From positions 1 through 7,030 of the forward strand of contig DDWY01000052.1 of NCBI GenBank assembly GCA_002347705.1: 7,030 bases of DNA, given 5' to 3'. The position numbers were made by a program, and so were the translations under genes. The notes beneath the pieces are model-generated. The model was not told the DNA's origin. It was given only the letters and a program-made list of their open reading frames with translations, and made no database searches. The stretch comes from Anaerolineaceae bacterium UBA2274 (lineage in GTDB: Bacteria; Chloroflexota; Anaerolineae; Anaerolineales; Anaerolineaceae). This document shows positions 1 through 6,693 of this stretch, in pieces (positions within the stretch are counted from its first letter, which is position 1; the number at the start of each line of letters is the position of its first letter).

Positions 1-178
1 GCCTTGAGGCTTTCTCTGAATAAAGAACTGAAAATGGTGCTTCATCAAGCCGACAAAATAATTCCTGATAAAAAGTGTCTGCCCATGAGGCTTTCAAGCG
101 TTTCTGTTGCTTCTCAGGAAGTTCACTGGCGGCTGTAATTATTGCGGGCTGTAGGTGTTTGGTATTTGGTTTGAACAT
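1..178 (-). CDS. Probable transposase, N-terminal fragment cut by the window edge
   Basis: Reading leftward from an ATG at 178-176, the frame stays open for 59 codons to the edge of the window. It begins MFKPNTKHLQPA, continues through ELPEKQQKRL, SWADTFYQELFCRLDEAPF and ends SVLYSEKASR. The order of a short basic N-terminus, a 'SWA.TFY.E.FCRLDE.PF' stretch and 'VLYS.KASR' matches, from memory, the start of DDE transposases with a DUF772-type N-terminal domain (IS1182/IS5-like). The family assignment is therefore recollection, not a search result. No good Shine-Dalgarno sequence precedes the ATG, which is common for transposases. If the call is right, one end of the insertion sequence should lie between about 180 and 285, but I could not identify a terminal repeat because the other end is outside the window. 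The catalytic domain is also outside, so intactness cannot be judged. Confidence 0.55.
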   Translation of the reverse strand, partial: MFKPNTKHLQPAIITAASELPEKQQKRLKASWADTFYQELFCRLDEAPFSVLYSEKASR

Positions 179-309
179 AACTTGATTTTATTAAAGTTTT
201 CGGTTTTTGTCTAATTGAAATACCTTTTTGCAGTGGAGTCTGGGGTCTTATTGTTGGGTTACGCTCCTGCGTCGATGCTTTTATCTTGACAACGGACTTT
301 GCCAGACAA

Positions 310-318
310 TGGTAAAAT
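310..318 (+). promoter_or_regulatory. Candidate extended -10 promoter for the FHA gene
   Basis: TGGTAAAAT at 310-318 fits an extended -10 element (TG, one base, then TAAAAT), about 38 bases upstream of the FHA start codon. A perfect TTGACA lies at 286-291, but its 21-base spacer to TAAAAT is longer than the usual 16-18. Either the extended -10 acts largely alone or the TTGACA is coincidental. Transcription would begin near 325. Confidence 0.4.
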
Positions 319-356
319 CAGGTATCTAAATTGACTGCTTTAAGTTAGGAGCGACC

Positions 357-950
357 ATGTCAGAACAAAAACCTCTCATCGTCATGCGTTCGGGACCTAT
401 CCCCGGTTCAAGTTTTTATCTCGAAAAAACTGAAGTCACGCTTGGTCGTGACCTCTCTAACGACATCCCGGTGCCAGACCAGGAGATATCCCGCCGTCAC
501 GCCCGTTTTCTCACCCGAACAGATGGCGTCTTTATTGAGGACCTGGGTTCCACCAACGGCACCTTCCTCAATGGGGTTCGCATCAGCTCACCCCAACGCC
601 TCAATAATGGCGACCTGATCACCATGGCGGAATCGACCGTGATGAGCTTCGAATGGCCAGATCAGGCTAAGACACCCACCTACAGCGCCTATCCCCAGGC
701 AGAATCCACGCCAGAGCCTGCTCCCCAAGCGCCCCAGCAAGCGTACCAACCTGCCCAGAAACCAGTTCCCCAGCAGGCACTTGCGCCCGAACCCATCCCT
801 GAACTAAAACAAGCCACTCCCTGGTACTCCAACTTTTTTATTCTGCTTCTGATCGCAATTATCATCATCATGGTCATCGTGCTTTTCATGCCAACCAGCT
901 GGTGGTGCTTCTTCTCTGCCAACCGGATACCTGGTTGCCCAATCAACTAA
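357..950 (+). CDS. FHA-domain protein with C-terminal membrane anchor
   Basis: A 197-residue protein with three parts. Residues about 6-98 form a forkhead-associated domain, a module that binds phosphothreonine peptides. The diagnostic residues are all visible: GR at 30-31, SRRH at 45-48 and LGSTNGTFLNG at 63-73. Residues about 103-150 are a Pro/Gln/Ala-rich linker, probably disordered. Residues about 160-179 are a strongly hydrophobic segment rich in Ile and Leu, followed by a short tail containing WWCFF and a second cysteine. There is no signal peptide, so the FHA domain should face the cytoplasm, tethered to the membrane. The start is supported by AGGAG at 347-351, five bases before the ATG. 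The gene stands alone, with its own putative promoter and terminator. The partner is likely a protein phosphorylated by a Ser/Thr kinase, but no such kinase is in the window and the specific role is unknown. Confidence 0.93.
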   Translation: MSEQKPLIVMRSGPIPGSSFYLEKTEVTLGRDLSNDIPVPDQEISRRHARFLTRTDGVFIEDLGSTNGTFLNGVRISSPQRLNNGDLITMAESTVMSFEWPDQAKTPTYSAYPQAESTPEPAPQAPQQAYQPAQKPVPQQALAPEPIPELKQATPWYSNFFILLLIAIIIIMVIVLFMPTSWWCFFSANRIPGCPIN

Positions 951-967
951 CAAACTAATCAACTGTA

Positions 968-996
968 TGCCCGGGTTCATAGCCCAGGCATTTTTT
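968..996 (+). terminator. Intrinsic terminator of the FHA gene
   Basis: TGCCCGGG (968-975) pairs with CCCAGGCA (983-990) across a 7-base loop, with one internal C/A mismatch, and is followed directly by six T residues. It lies 18 bases after the FHA stop codon and separates that gene from gyrA. Confidence 0.85.
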
Positions 997-1111
997 AAAT
1001 TTCCTTCTTTTAATCGTCAGTATTACTTTTCAGGGTTTTTCCTTTCACCTGCCCAATTCTTGATTTTTGGCGCTTTTTTGCGCTCTCATGCTTTTTATCT
1101 GATAAATGAGG

Positions 1112-1117
1112 TATAAT
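1112..1117 (+). promoter_or_regulatory. Candidate -10 element of the gyrA promoter
   Basis: A consensus TATAAT sits 49 bases before the gyrA ATG, giving a leader of roughly 40 bases. The hexamer 17 bases upstream (TGCTTT, 1089-1094) is a poor -35 match, so the promoter is called on the -10 box and its position after the upstream terminator. Confidence 0.55.
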
Positions 1118-1166
1118 GAAAAGGTTATGCTAAGCCACTTTTACGGCAGCATCGGAAGAAAAAAAC

Positions 1167-3836
1167 ATGACTGAACAAACTGAAATTCCCGCTGAAGAAC
1201 CTGTCACAAACAACGCTGGCAGCCTTCAGTCTGTTGGTATTGACGAGCAAATGCGCACCGCTTACCTCGACTATGCCATGAGTGTTATCGTTGCCCGCGC
1301 CATCCCGGACGTGCGCGACGGACTCAAGCCTGTTCACCGGCGTATTCTTTACGCCATGCAGGATATGGGCATTCGCGCCAACACGCCCTACAAAAAATCC
1401 GCCCGTATCGTCGGTGAAGTCCTGGGTAAATACCATCCTCACGGTGATTCAGCCGTCTATGATTCAATGGCACGCATGGCGCAGGATTTCTCAATGCGCT
1501 ACCCGCTCATTGACGGTCAGGGCAACTTTGGCTCGATCGACGGCGACTCTCCGGCAGCTATGCGCTACACAGAAGCACGTTTACACAAGATCTCGGACGA
1601 AATTCTGTCTGACCTGGACAAAGACACGGTCAACTTTCTTGATAACTTTGATGGCTCTCTGAAGGAACCCGAGGTTCTGCCCGCTCGCATCCCCAATCTG
1701 CTGATGAATGGCTCCAACGGTATTGCCGTTGGCATGGCCACCAACATCCCGCCTCACAACCTGCGCGAGTTGGTAGCTGCGCTTAACCTGCTGATCGACC
1801 GCTTCGACGATCTCGATGAGGTCAGTGTCGAAGACCTTATGCAGCTGATTCCCGGACCCGACTTCCCTACTGGCGGCATTATCGTCGGCAGTGAAGGCAT
1901 CCGCCAGGCCTACAGCACTGGTCGCGGACACCTTACTATGCGCGGCTCTGCCACTATTGAAGAAATTCGCGACGGACGCTTCGCGATCATCATTTATGAG
2001 ATACCTTATCAGCTCAACAAAACCAGCCTGATCGAACGCATCGCCGCCCTTCACCGCGAAGGTCGCATCGATTCGATCTCAGACATGCGCGATGAGTCTG
2101 ACCGCAATGGTATGCGCATCGTCATCGAGCTCAAACGCGGCACTCAGCCGAGGCGCGTCCTCAATCAGCTCTACAAATACACTCCGCTTCAGTCCACCTT
2201 TGGTGTGCAGTTGCTGGCTCTGGTGGATGCCGAACCCCGTATGCTCACCCTCAAACGCGCTCTCACGTATTATCTCGAACATCGCCAGGTCGTCATCACC
2301 CGCCGGACACTCTTTGAACTGGATAAAGCCAAAAAACGCGCTCACATCCTGGACGGTCTGCTGATCGCGATTGCAAACCTGGACGCGGTGATTAAGACCA
2401 TCCGCGAATCCAAAGATGCTGATGTCGCCAAAACAAATTTGATAAACCGTTTCAACCTGACCGAAATCCAGGCTCAGGCAATTCTTGATATGCAACTGCG
2501 CCGCCTGGCCGCCCTCGAACGGCAGAAGATTGAAGACGAATACAAAGCGATTCTCGAAACCATCGCCGAGCTTGAAGAAATCCTTGCCAACCCGCAGAAA
2601 ATTCTCGAAATCATCCGCACCGACCTGAACGAAGTCGCTGAAAAATTTGGCAACGACCGCCGAACGCACATCGTGCCTGACCTTGAAATGGACCTTTCAG
2701 ACGAGTCGCTCGTTCAGGACGAGCCAGTGTTTGTTTCCATAACTAACCGGGGATACATCAAACGCGTTTCAGACCAAGCCTACCGCTCCCAGGGGAGAGG
2801 CGGTCGCGGCGTGATTGGTCAGAGCATGCGCGGCGAAGATGCTGTCACCTTCTTCGTGCGTGCCAACACGCTTGGCACCATGCTGTTCTTTACCAACAAA
2901 GGTAAAGTCTACTCCGTAAGGGTGTTTGAACTGCCTGAAGAATCCCGGCAGGGGCGCGGTATCCCCCTGGTCAACATCCTCAACCTCGAACCCGATGAGA
3001 GCGTCACAGCCTTGCTGCCCGTTGAAGATTTCAGCGATGCTAAATTCTTTGCCCTTGCCACAAGGCTTGGGCGCATCAAGCGCGTGCCTATGTCGGACTT
3101 TGAGAGTGTGCGGCCATCCGGTCTGATCGCTATCCGCTTGAATGATGGCGATGAATTGGGCTGGGTTCGCATGACTGGCGGTCAGGATGATCTCATGCTT
3201 ATTACCAGGAAGGGCAAAGCGCTGCGCTTCCACGAAAAGCAAGTCCGCCCCACAGGGCGAACCACGATGGGCGTCACAGGCATCAGCCTGCGCGGTGATG
3301 ACCAGGTGGCTGGTTTGGAAGTTGCCGAGCCGGAAGGCTACTTGTTTGTTTTGACCGGGAAAGGTCAGGGCAAGCGCACACCCCTGGAAGAATACATCCC
3401 CAAGTCCCGCGGCACGCTTGGCGTTACGACGATCAATCAGGATGTGCGCGGTTCCGTCGGGGATATCGCTGAAGCGCGTGTGGTCCTTGATGACGAGGAA
3501 ATCACGATCATTTCCCGCGGGGGGATCGTTCTGCGCACCAAGGTCGCCGAGATTTCGGTTCAAGGCCGCTCCACACAGGGTGTCAAGGTCATGGAATTAG
3601 GCGAAGCCGACAGCATTGCTGCGGTCGCCCGAATATCCCAGGAAGAAGTGGAATTTTCCGAACAAACCCACGCTGCTTCCGTAGCCGCCGGCGAAGCCGC
3701 CCCGCGCCGTTCCGGACGAAAAGTTGCTGTGAGGGATGAGGATCTTGAAACGGATCCCGAACCCAACCCAGAAACTGCCGAAGAAGAATTAGGTTACTCT
3801 GAAGAAGAAAATGATAATGAAGAGGATGAAGAATAG
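1167..3836 (+). CDS. gyrA: DNA gyrase subunit A
   Basis: An 889-residue protein, full length for GyrA, the breakage-reunion subunit of the A2B2 enzyme that introduces negative supercoils into DNA. The N-terminal winged-helix and tower region is intact. The catalytic tyrosine is Tyr134 in AAMRYTEARL, equivalent to E. coli Tyr122. The quinolone-resistance region reads PHGDSAVYD at 91-99, with Ser95 and Asp99 at the E. coli Ser83 and Asp87 positions, which is the susceptible-type pattern. The GyrA-box QGRGGRG at 542-548 separates gyrase from topoisomerase IV ParC. The C-terminal beta-pinwheel shows six blade motifs: GYIKRV 529, GKVYSV 579, GRIKRV 635, GKALRF 683, GQGKRT 733 and GIVLRT 786. A strongly acidic tail follows from about 857 to 889. 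GGAAG at 1154-1158, eight bases before the ATG, supports the start. gyrB is not adjacent. The last 43 bases overlap the convergent birA gene. Confidence 0.98.
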   Translation: MTEQTEIPAEEPVTNNAGSLQSVGIDEQMRTAYLDYAMSVIVARAIPDVRDGLKPVHRRILYAMQDMGIRANTPYKKSARIVGEVLGKYHPHGDSAVYDSMARMAQDFSMRYPLIDGQGNFGSIDGDSPAAMRYTEARLHKISDEILSDLDKDTVNFLDNFDGSLKEPEVLPARIPNLLMNGSNGIAVGMATNIPPHNLRELVAALNLLIDRFDDLDEVSVEDLMQLIPGPDFPTGGIIVGSEGIRQAYSTGRGHLTMRGSATIEEIRDGRFAIIIYEIPYQLNKTSLIERIAALHREGRIDSISDMRDESDRNGMRIVIELKRGTQPRRVLNQLYKYTPLQSTFGVQLLALVDAEPRMLTLKRALTYYLEHRQVVITRRTLFELDKAKKRAHILDGLLIAIANLDAVIKTIRESKDADVAKTNLINRFNLTEIQAQAILDMQLRRLAALERQKIEDEYKAILETIAELEEILANPQKILEIIRTDLNEVAEKFGNDRRTHIVPDLEMDLSDESLVQDEPVFVSITNRGYIKRVSDQAYRSQGRGGRGVIGQSMRGEDAVTFFVRANTLGTMLFFTNKGKVYSVRVFELPEESRQGRGIPLVNILNLEPDESVTALLPVEDFSDAKFFALATRLGRIKRVPMSDFESVRPSGLIAIRLNDGDELGWVRMTGGQDDLMLITRKGKALRFHEKQVRPTGRTTMGVTGISLRGDDQVAGLEVAEPEGYLFVLTGKGQGKRTPLEEYIPKSRGTLGVTTINQDVRGSVGDIAEARVVLDDEEITIISRGGIVLRTKVAEISVQGRSTQGVKVMELGEADSIAAVARISQEEVEFSEQTHAASVAAGEAAPRRSGRKVAVRDEDLETDPEPNPETAEEELGYSEEENDNEEDEE

Positions 3837-4564
3837 GGCAGTATTTCGGCAGACTGAAAACTGAAAAATTGACCGCCGGCATCCTCCACCTGAAGTGAGC
3901 CGTCAGACAAAACACTCAAAAGGCGAAACATGCCCGTTTCGCCTTTATAGTTCCTGATTGGTCTGTTCTCCCCCCTGTATGCCAGGCGCTCATTCCATTC
4001 CTGCATGAAAGCATCACCAGGCAGCAGTTGCCGTAACGCTCGCAGTGCCTCCAGGATTGACCACAGCCAGGTTTCGGCATCCAAACTACAGCCGCTTTCG
4101 CTGAAAACATCACTGGCCGGAAAATTCATGGCCGCATTTCCGTCAAAGGCTCCTGGCTGCAGATTTAGACCTATCCCTACTACTACCGCCTTGGCTTTGC
4201 CTGACTCCATGTCGCTCTCTGCCAATATTCCGCAGATCTTCTTGCTATTCAGCAAGACGTCATTGGGCCACTTCACCTGTGCTTTACTGCCTGTTTTTAC
4301 CTTCACCGCCCGTGCCACAGCCAGGGCTCCAAGCGCGGTAAAACGCCCCAACAAGGGCTGTTCGTCTTCAGTCGGTACACACAACACAGAGAAAGTCAAT
4401 GAGCTCTTGGGTTGGCTCTGCCAGATATGTCCCCGCTGCCCGCGCCCCCTAACTTGCCGCTGCGCCCACACCACCAGGCCATCTTCAGCCCCAGACCTGG
4501 CTGCTTCAAGAGCTACATCATTGGTGGAGCACACCTCTTCAAGGCGATTAAGCTGAAACTTCAT
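3794..4564 (-). CDS. birA: Biotin-protein ligase, monofunctional (no HTH domain)
   Basis: A 256-residue biotin--[acetyl-CoA-carboxylase] ligase. It makes biotinyl-5'-AMP from biotin and ATP and transfers biotin to the carrier lysine of biotin enzymes, in the cytoplasm. Family motifs occur in order: STND at 13-16, the nucleotide/biotin loop RGRGQRGHIW at 39-48, KWPND at 98-102, KKICGIL at 108-114 and VGIGLNL at 129-135, followed by a small C-terminal domain from about 198. The DNA-binding domain of E. coli BirA (321 residues) is absent, so this is a group I enzyme and should not repress biotin genes. By alignment, Gln43 occupies the E. coli Arg118 position and His46 the Arg121 position. The last residues (SSSSSLSFSSSE) are encoded opposite the acidic tail of gyrA. 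The ATG lies inside the stop codon overlap with the upstream kinase gene and has no evident Shine-Dalgarno, which suggests coupled translation. Confidence 0.95.
   Translation of the reverse strand: MKFQLNRLEEVCSTNDVALEAARSGAEDGLVVWAQRQVRGRGQRGHIWQSQPKSSLTFSVLCVPTEDEQPLLGRFTALGALAVARAVKVKTGSKAQVKWPNDVLLNSKKICGILAESDMESGKAKAVVVGIGLNLQPGAFDGNAAMNFPASDVFSESGCSLDAETWLWSILEALRALRQLLPGDAFMQEWNERLAYRGENRPIRNYKGETGMFRLLSVLSDGSLQVEDAGGQFFSFQSAEILPYSSSSSLSFSSSE
3919..3946. terminator. Perfect 11-bp hairpin inside birA, possible gyrA terminator
   Basis: AAAGGCGAAAC (3919-3929) and GTTTCGCCTTT (3936-3946) are perfect complements around a 6-base loop. The hairpin lies 82 bases beyond the gyrA stop codon and could end gyrA transcription, since no other hairpin is evident between them. 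The T-run is short on both strands (TTTATAG on plus, TTTTGAG on minus), so termination may be weak. On the minus strand it falls within birA codons about 207-215 (KGETGMFRL), where efficient termination would truncate the birA mRNA. Confidence 0.4.
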
Positions 4565-6123
4565 AACGTAAGCTGGCTTTGGGTCTTGATGGGCAGGGTA
4601 AAACAGATTCTTGCTCCCTGGTGGTAGCTTTCATCCACCCAAATCCTTCCCCCATGCGCTTTAACAATTGATTGGCACAGATACAAGCCCAAACCGGTGC
4701 CCTTGGTCGTTTTTACTACCCCATTTGAGCGGTAGAAACGATCAAACACACGGGGAACATCCATCGGATCAAAGCCCTTGCCCTGATCCGTCACACAAAT
4801 CTGGACATTCTCTTCAATCTTTTCCCCATCGATTTTTATCATACCCCCCTCAGAGTACTTGATGGCATTTGTCAGCAAGTTGGAAATCAACTGGCTAAGG
4901 CGGGTCTCATCAGCGGTGATAATGGGGAAGTCATTCGACAGATTCGTAAAAATCTGGTGCTTGTCACTTTGCAGAGCAAATTTTTTGCTCAAATCGCTGA
5001 TCAGAGCAGCCAGATCCACTTCCGTATTGTGCAGGGTAATTCCGCCCGATTGCAGCTTGGTTGCGTCCAGCAAATCCTCCACCATCGCGGTCAAATGATC
5101 GGCTTCTTCTTCGATCACCCGCAGGCTTTCGGTTACCATCGCCTTATCCCATTCCACATCATCGCGTCTGAGCGTGTTGGCGTAGCCCTTGATCAGGGCT
5201 ATTGGGGTTTTTAGTTCATGGCTGATGACCGAAATGAAGTTGGTTTTGAGTTCTTCTGCCTCCCTGAAACGGGTGATGTCACGCACCGAGGCGATAATGT
5301 TCAGGAGCTCCCCCTCATCTGAAAAGAGAGGAGCGTAGGTGATCTCCACCGGGATCGGGTCCAGCGGGGGGTAACGGAGCATGTCCCCTTCCAAAAAGAG
5401 GTCTTTGGTGGAGCCCCACTGCCACTGCGACTTGACCGCCTCATTCAACTCGATCCCCTTCGGTGGTTTTGCCCAACGCACCACCTGGTCGAAGGCTTTA
5501 TGATTTAGCTCGTCTGCCGGCGCGTTTACCAGTCGTTCAAAGGCGTGATTGACTTGCAGCACCTTCAGGTCTGGATTCAAGATGATAATTCCATCCGCGA
5601 CTGAACTGAGCAGAGCCGCCATGCGCAAATTCTGGCGGGTCACCTGGGTGTAGAGCCTGGCATTGCGCACAGCAATAGCAGCCTGGTTGGCGAAGCTGTT
5701 CAGGATGGAGTAATCGTTAGCCGAAAAGCTGGCGCGGTAGTTGCGGAAAATGAAAATTTGACCGATTATTCTGTGCTGGACGGTCATGGCAATGCCCACG
5801 CCCGTGATCATGCCCATGCTGATATCACTCAACATGCGGTTGATCTCAGGAATGCGTGCTTCAGCGCCTTCATCGCTATCGCTGAGGCTTGCCAGCCAGG
5901 TTTCGAGGTAACTCAACAGCGCCGGTGGAATACCCTGGTTGATCGCAATGTGCCAGTCGCCTGCATCTCCTGCGAGGGCGATAAAACCGGCATGCCCACC
6001 CAGCATCTCGATCGCGATGTGCAGGATGCGGCTCAGGAGCGCGTTGAGGTTTAGCTCCTCTGTGAGGGCTCGCGAAATCTCGAGCAGATATTCTCTTTGG
6101 CGTACACGATGATCAGGTAACAT
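4561..6123 (-). CDS. Soluble GAF-PAS sensor histidine kinase
   Basis: A 520-residue two-component sensor kinase. Residues about 17-157 form a GAF-type sensory domain. About 165-290 form a PAS domain that begins LLSSVADGIIILNPD and ends in ASVRDITRFREAE, the usual PAS/PAC exit. The dimerization and phosphoacceptor domain carries the H-box SHELKTP at 301-307, with His302 as the predicted phosphorylated residue. The ATPase domain has the N-box NLLTNAIKYS at 415-424, the G1 box DQGKGFD at 446-452, the F-box RVFDRFYRS at 458-466 and the G2 box GTGLGLYL at 475-482, so every catalytic motif is present. No transmembrane segment or signal peptide is visible, which indicates a cytoplasmic sensor; the ligand cannot be told. 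The response regulator is not in the window. The stop codon overlaps the birA start (ATGA, 4564-4561), making the two genes a probable operon. Confidence 0.95.
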   Translation of the reverse strand: MLPDHRVRQREYLLEISRALTEELNLNALLSRILHIAIEMLGGHAGFIALAGDAGDWHIAINQGIPPALLSYLETWLASLSDSDEGAEARIPEINRMLSDISMGMITGVGIAMTVQHRIIGQIFIFRNYRASFSANDYSILNSFANQAAIAVRNARLYTQVTRQNLRMAALLSSVADGIIILNPDLKVLQVNHAFERLVNAPADELNHKAFDQVVRWAKPPKGIELNEAVKSQWQWGSTKDLFLEGDMLRYPPLDPIPVEITYAPLFSDEGELLNIIASVRDITRFREAEELKTNFISVISHELKTPIALIKGYANTLRRDDVEWDKAMVTESLRVIEEEADHLTAMVEDLLDATKLQSGGITLHNTEVDLAALISDLSKKFALQSDKHQIFTNLSNDFPIITADETRLSQLISNLLTNAIKYSEGGMIKIDGEKIEENVQICVTDQGKGFDPMDVPRVFDRFYRSNGVVKTTKGTGLGLYLCQSIVKAHGGRIWVDESYHQGARICFTLPIKTQSQLTL

Positions 6124-6129
6124 AGCCTA

Positions 6130-6135
6130 ATTGTA
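6130..6135 (-). promoter_or_regulatory. Weak candidate -10 element close to the kinase start
   Basis: On the minus strand TACAAT ends six bases before the ATG at 6123. If it is the -10 box, transcription would begin at or next to the start codon and the mRNA would be nearly leaderless, which would fit the lack of a convincing Shine-Dalgarno (only TAGG). No good -35 is seen, so this is tentative. Confidence 0.22.
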
Positions 6136-6210
6136 TCCCAGCTCTGCAATCGAAGGTTAGGATTTACATTGTGGTAGACCCTCGAGTTCGTTGGATTGAA
6201 AGATCCTGGC

Positions 6211-6282
6211 GTAGGGGCGAAGCATCCTTAACGATTGGGCAACAGGTGACAACAACATTCGCTTGGGATGCTTCGCCCCTAC
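6211..6282. repeat. 72-bp inverted-repeat element with perfect 17-bp arms
   Basis: GTAGGGGCGAAGCATCC (6211-6227) and its exact reverse complement (6266-6282) flank a 38-base centre. The core GTAGGGGCGAAGCAT/ATGCTTCGCCCCTAC is a dispersed intergenic palindrome that I recall from Chloroflexota and some other phyla. It may be a non-autonomous MITE-like or REP-like element. No flanking target-site duplication is obvious, and it encodes nothing. Confidence 0.8.
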
Positions 6283-6295
6283 CATGCTGTGTTTG

Positions 6296-6330
6296 AAAAA
6301 ATTGTGCGGGAGAGCATTAGCCCTCCCGCA
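6296..6330 (-). terminator. Hairpin with T-tract on the minus strand
   Basis: TGCGGGAG (6305-6312) pairs perfectly with CTCCCGCA (6323-6330). Read on the minus strand the stem is followed by CAATTTTTTC, a plausible intrinsic terminator. No gene clearly ends here, so it may be part of the repeat cluster. It could nonetheless shield the downstream kinase gene from read-through. Confidence 0.5.
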
Positions 6331-6351
6331 AAATCCGCCATTCACAGTCAG

Positions 6352-6373
6352 CGGATGGAGCAAGCCCCATCCG
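6352..6373. repeat. Short inverted repeat in the palindrome cluster
   Basis: CGGATGG (6352-6358) and CCATCCG (6367-6373) form a 7-bp stem with an 8-base loop. Its loop (AGCAAGCC) resembles that of the preceding hairpin (AGCATTAGCC), which suggests the two are related units spaced about 21 bases apart. Confidence 0.5.
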
Positions 6374-6540
6374 TACGAAAGTGTTCAGTTATCAGCTGCG
6401 AATTTCAGACCTTCTAGATTTAATGTAGAGGATTCTTTTTGTCGGAGTGAGCCCGCATCACACTTTCTACAAACTCGTAACGCCTGGCGGTCTCATTACA
6501 CAGCTTCGCTGGTACTTCGTCCGACCTACAAGGGGTATGC

Positions 6541-6614
6541 TTGTCATTCTAGCCTCTTTTGCGAAGAATCTTAAGAGTAAACAGTGCAAGATCCTTCGTT
6601 CCTCAGGATGACAA
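6541..6614. repeat. 74-bp imperfect inverted-repeat element
   Basis: The outer ends TTGTCATTCT and AGGATGACAA are complementary with one mismatch. The inner arms CGAAGAATCTT and AAGATCCTTCG pair with one mismatch around AAGAGTAAACAGTGC. The type TTGTCATTCTgag..GAAGAATCT..AAGATCCTTCG..AGGATGACAA is, from memory, a very common dispersed intergenic repeat in Anaerolineae and other environmental bacteria. A truncated relative lies at 6909-6962. Confidence 0.75.
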
Positions 6615-6693
6615 AAAATTACCCATGACTTGAGTCGATTAGTTAATATGGAACTCTGTGTACTCGTTTCCTGCCTCGGGGAAAGCTGCTGTC

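Noticed and set aside
1070..1083. GCGC-TTTTTT-GCGC near the gyrA promoter as a second terminator
   Set aside because: The stem is only four base pairs, and the T-run is in the loop rather than after the stem.
1447..1463. Possible quinolone-resistance substitutions in gyrA
   Set aside because: Ser95 and Asp99 are the susceptible-type residues, so no resistance change is seen at the two main sites.
2079..2669. 196-codon minus-strand open frame opposite gyrA
   Set aside because: Antisense shadow of the gyrA tower and coiled-coil region, with no family features.
2769..3563. 264-codon open frame on the minus strand opposite gyrA
   Set aside because: It lies wholly antisense to the gyrA beta-pinwheel. 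Its length is explained by codon bias in gyrA, and it has no recognisable domain.
4005..4556. 183-codon plus-strand open frame opposite birA
   Set aside because: The minus-strand frame carries all the biotin ligase motifs, so this is its antisense shadow.
6157..6363. 68-codon minus-strand open frame (contains GRANALPHN)
   Set aside because: It runs through the 72-bp palindrome and the next hairpin. This looks like the typical spurious peptide of these repeats.
6263..6574. 103-codon plus-strand open frame in the intergenic region
   Set aside because: It is made of translated palindromes and filler, with no domain and no good ribosome binding site. Such repeats yield spurious peptides in many genomes.
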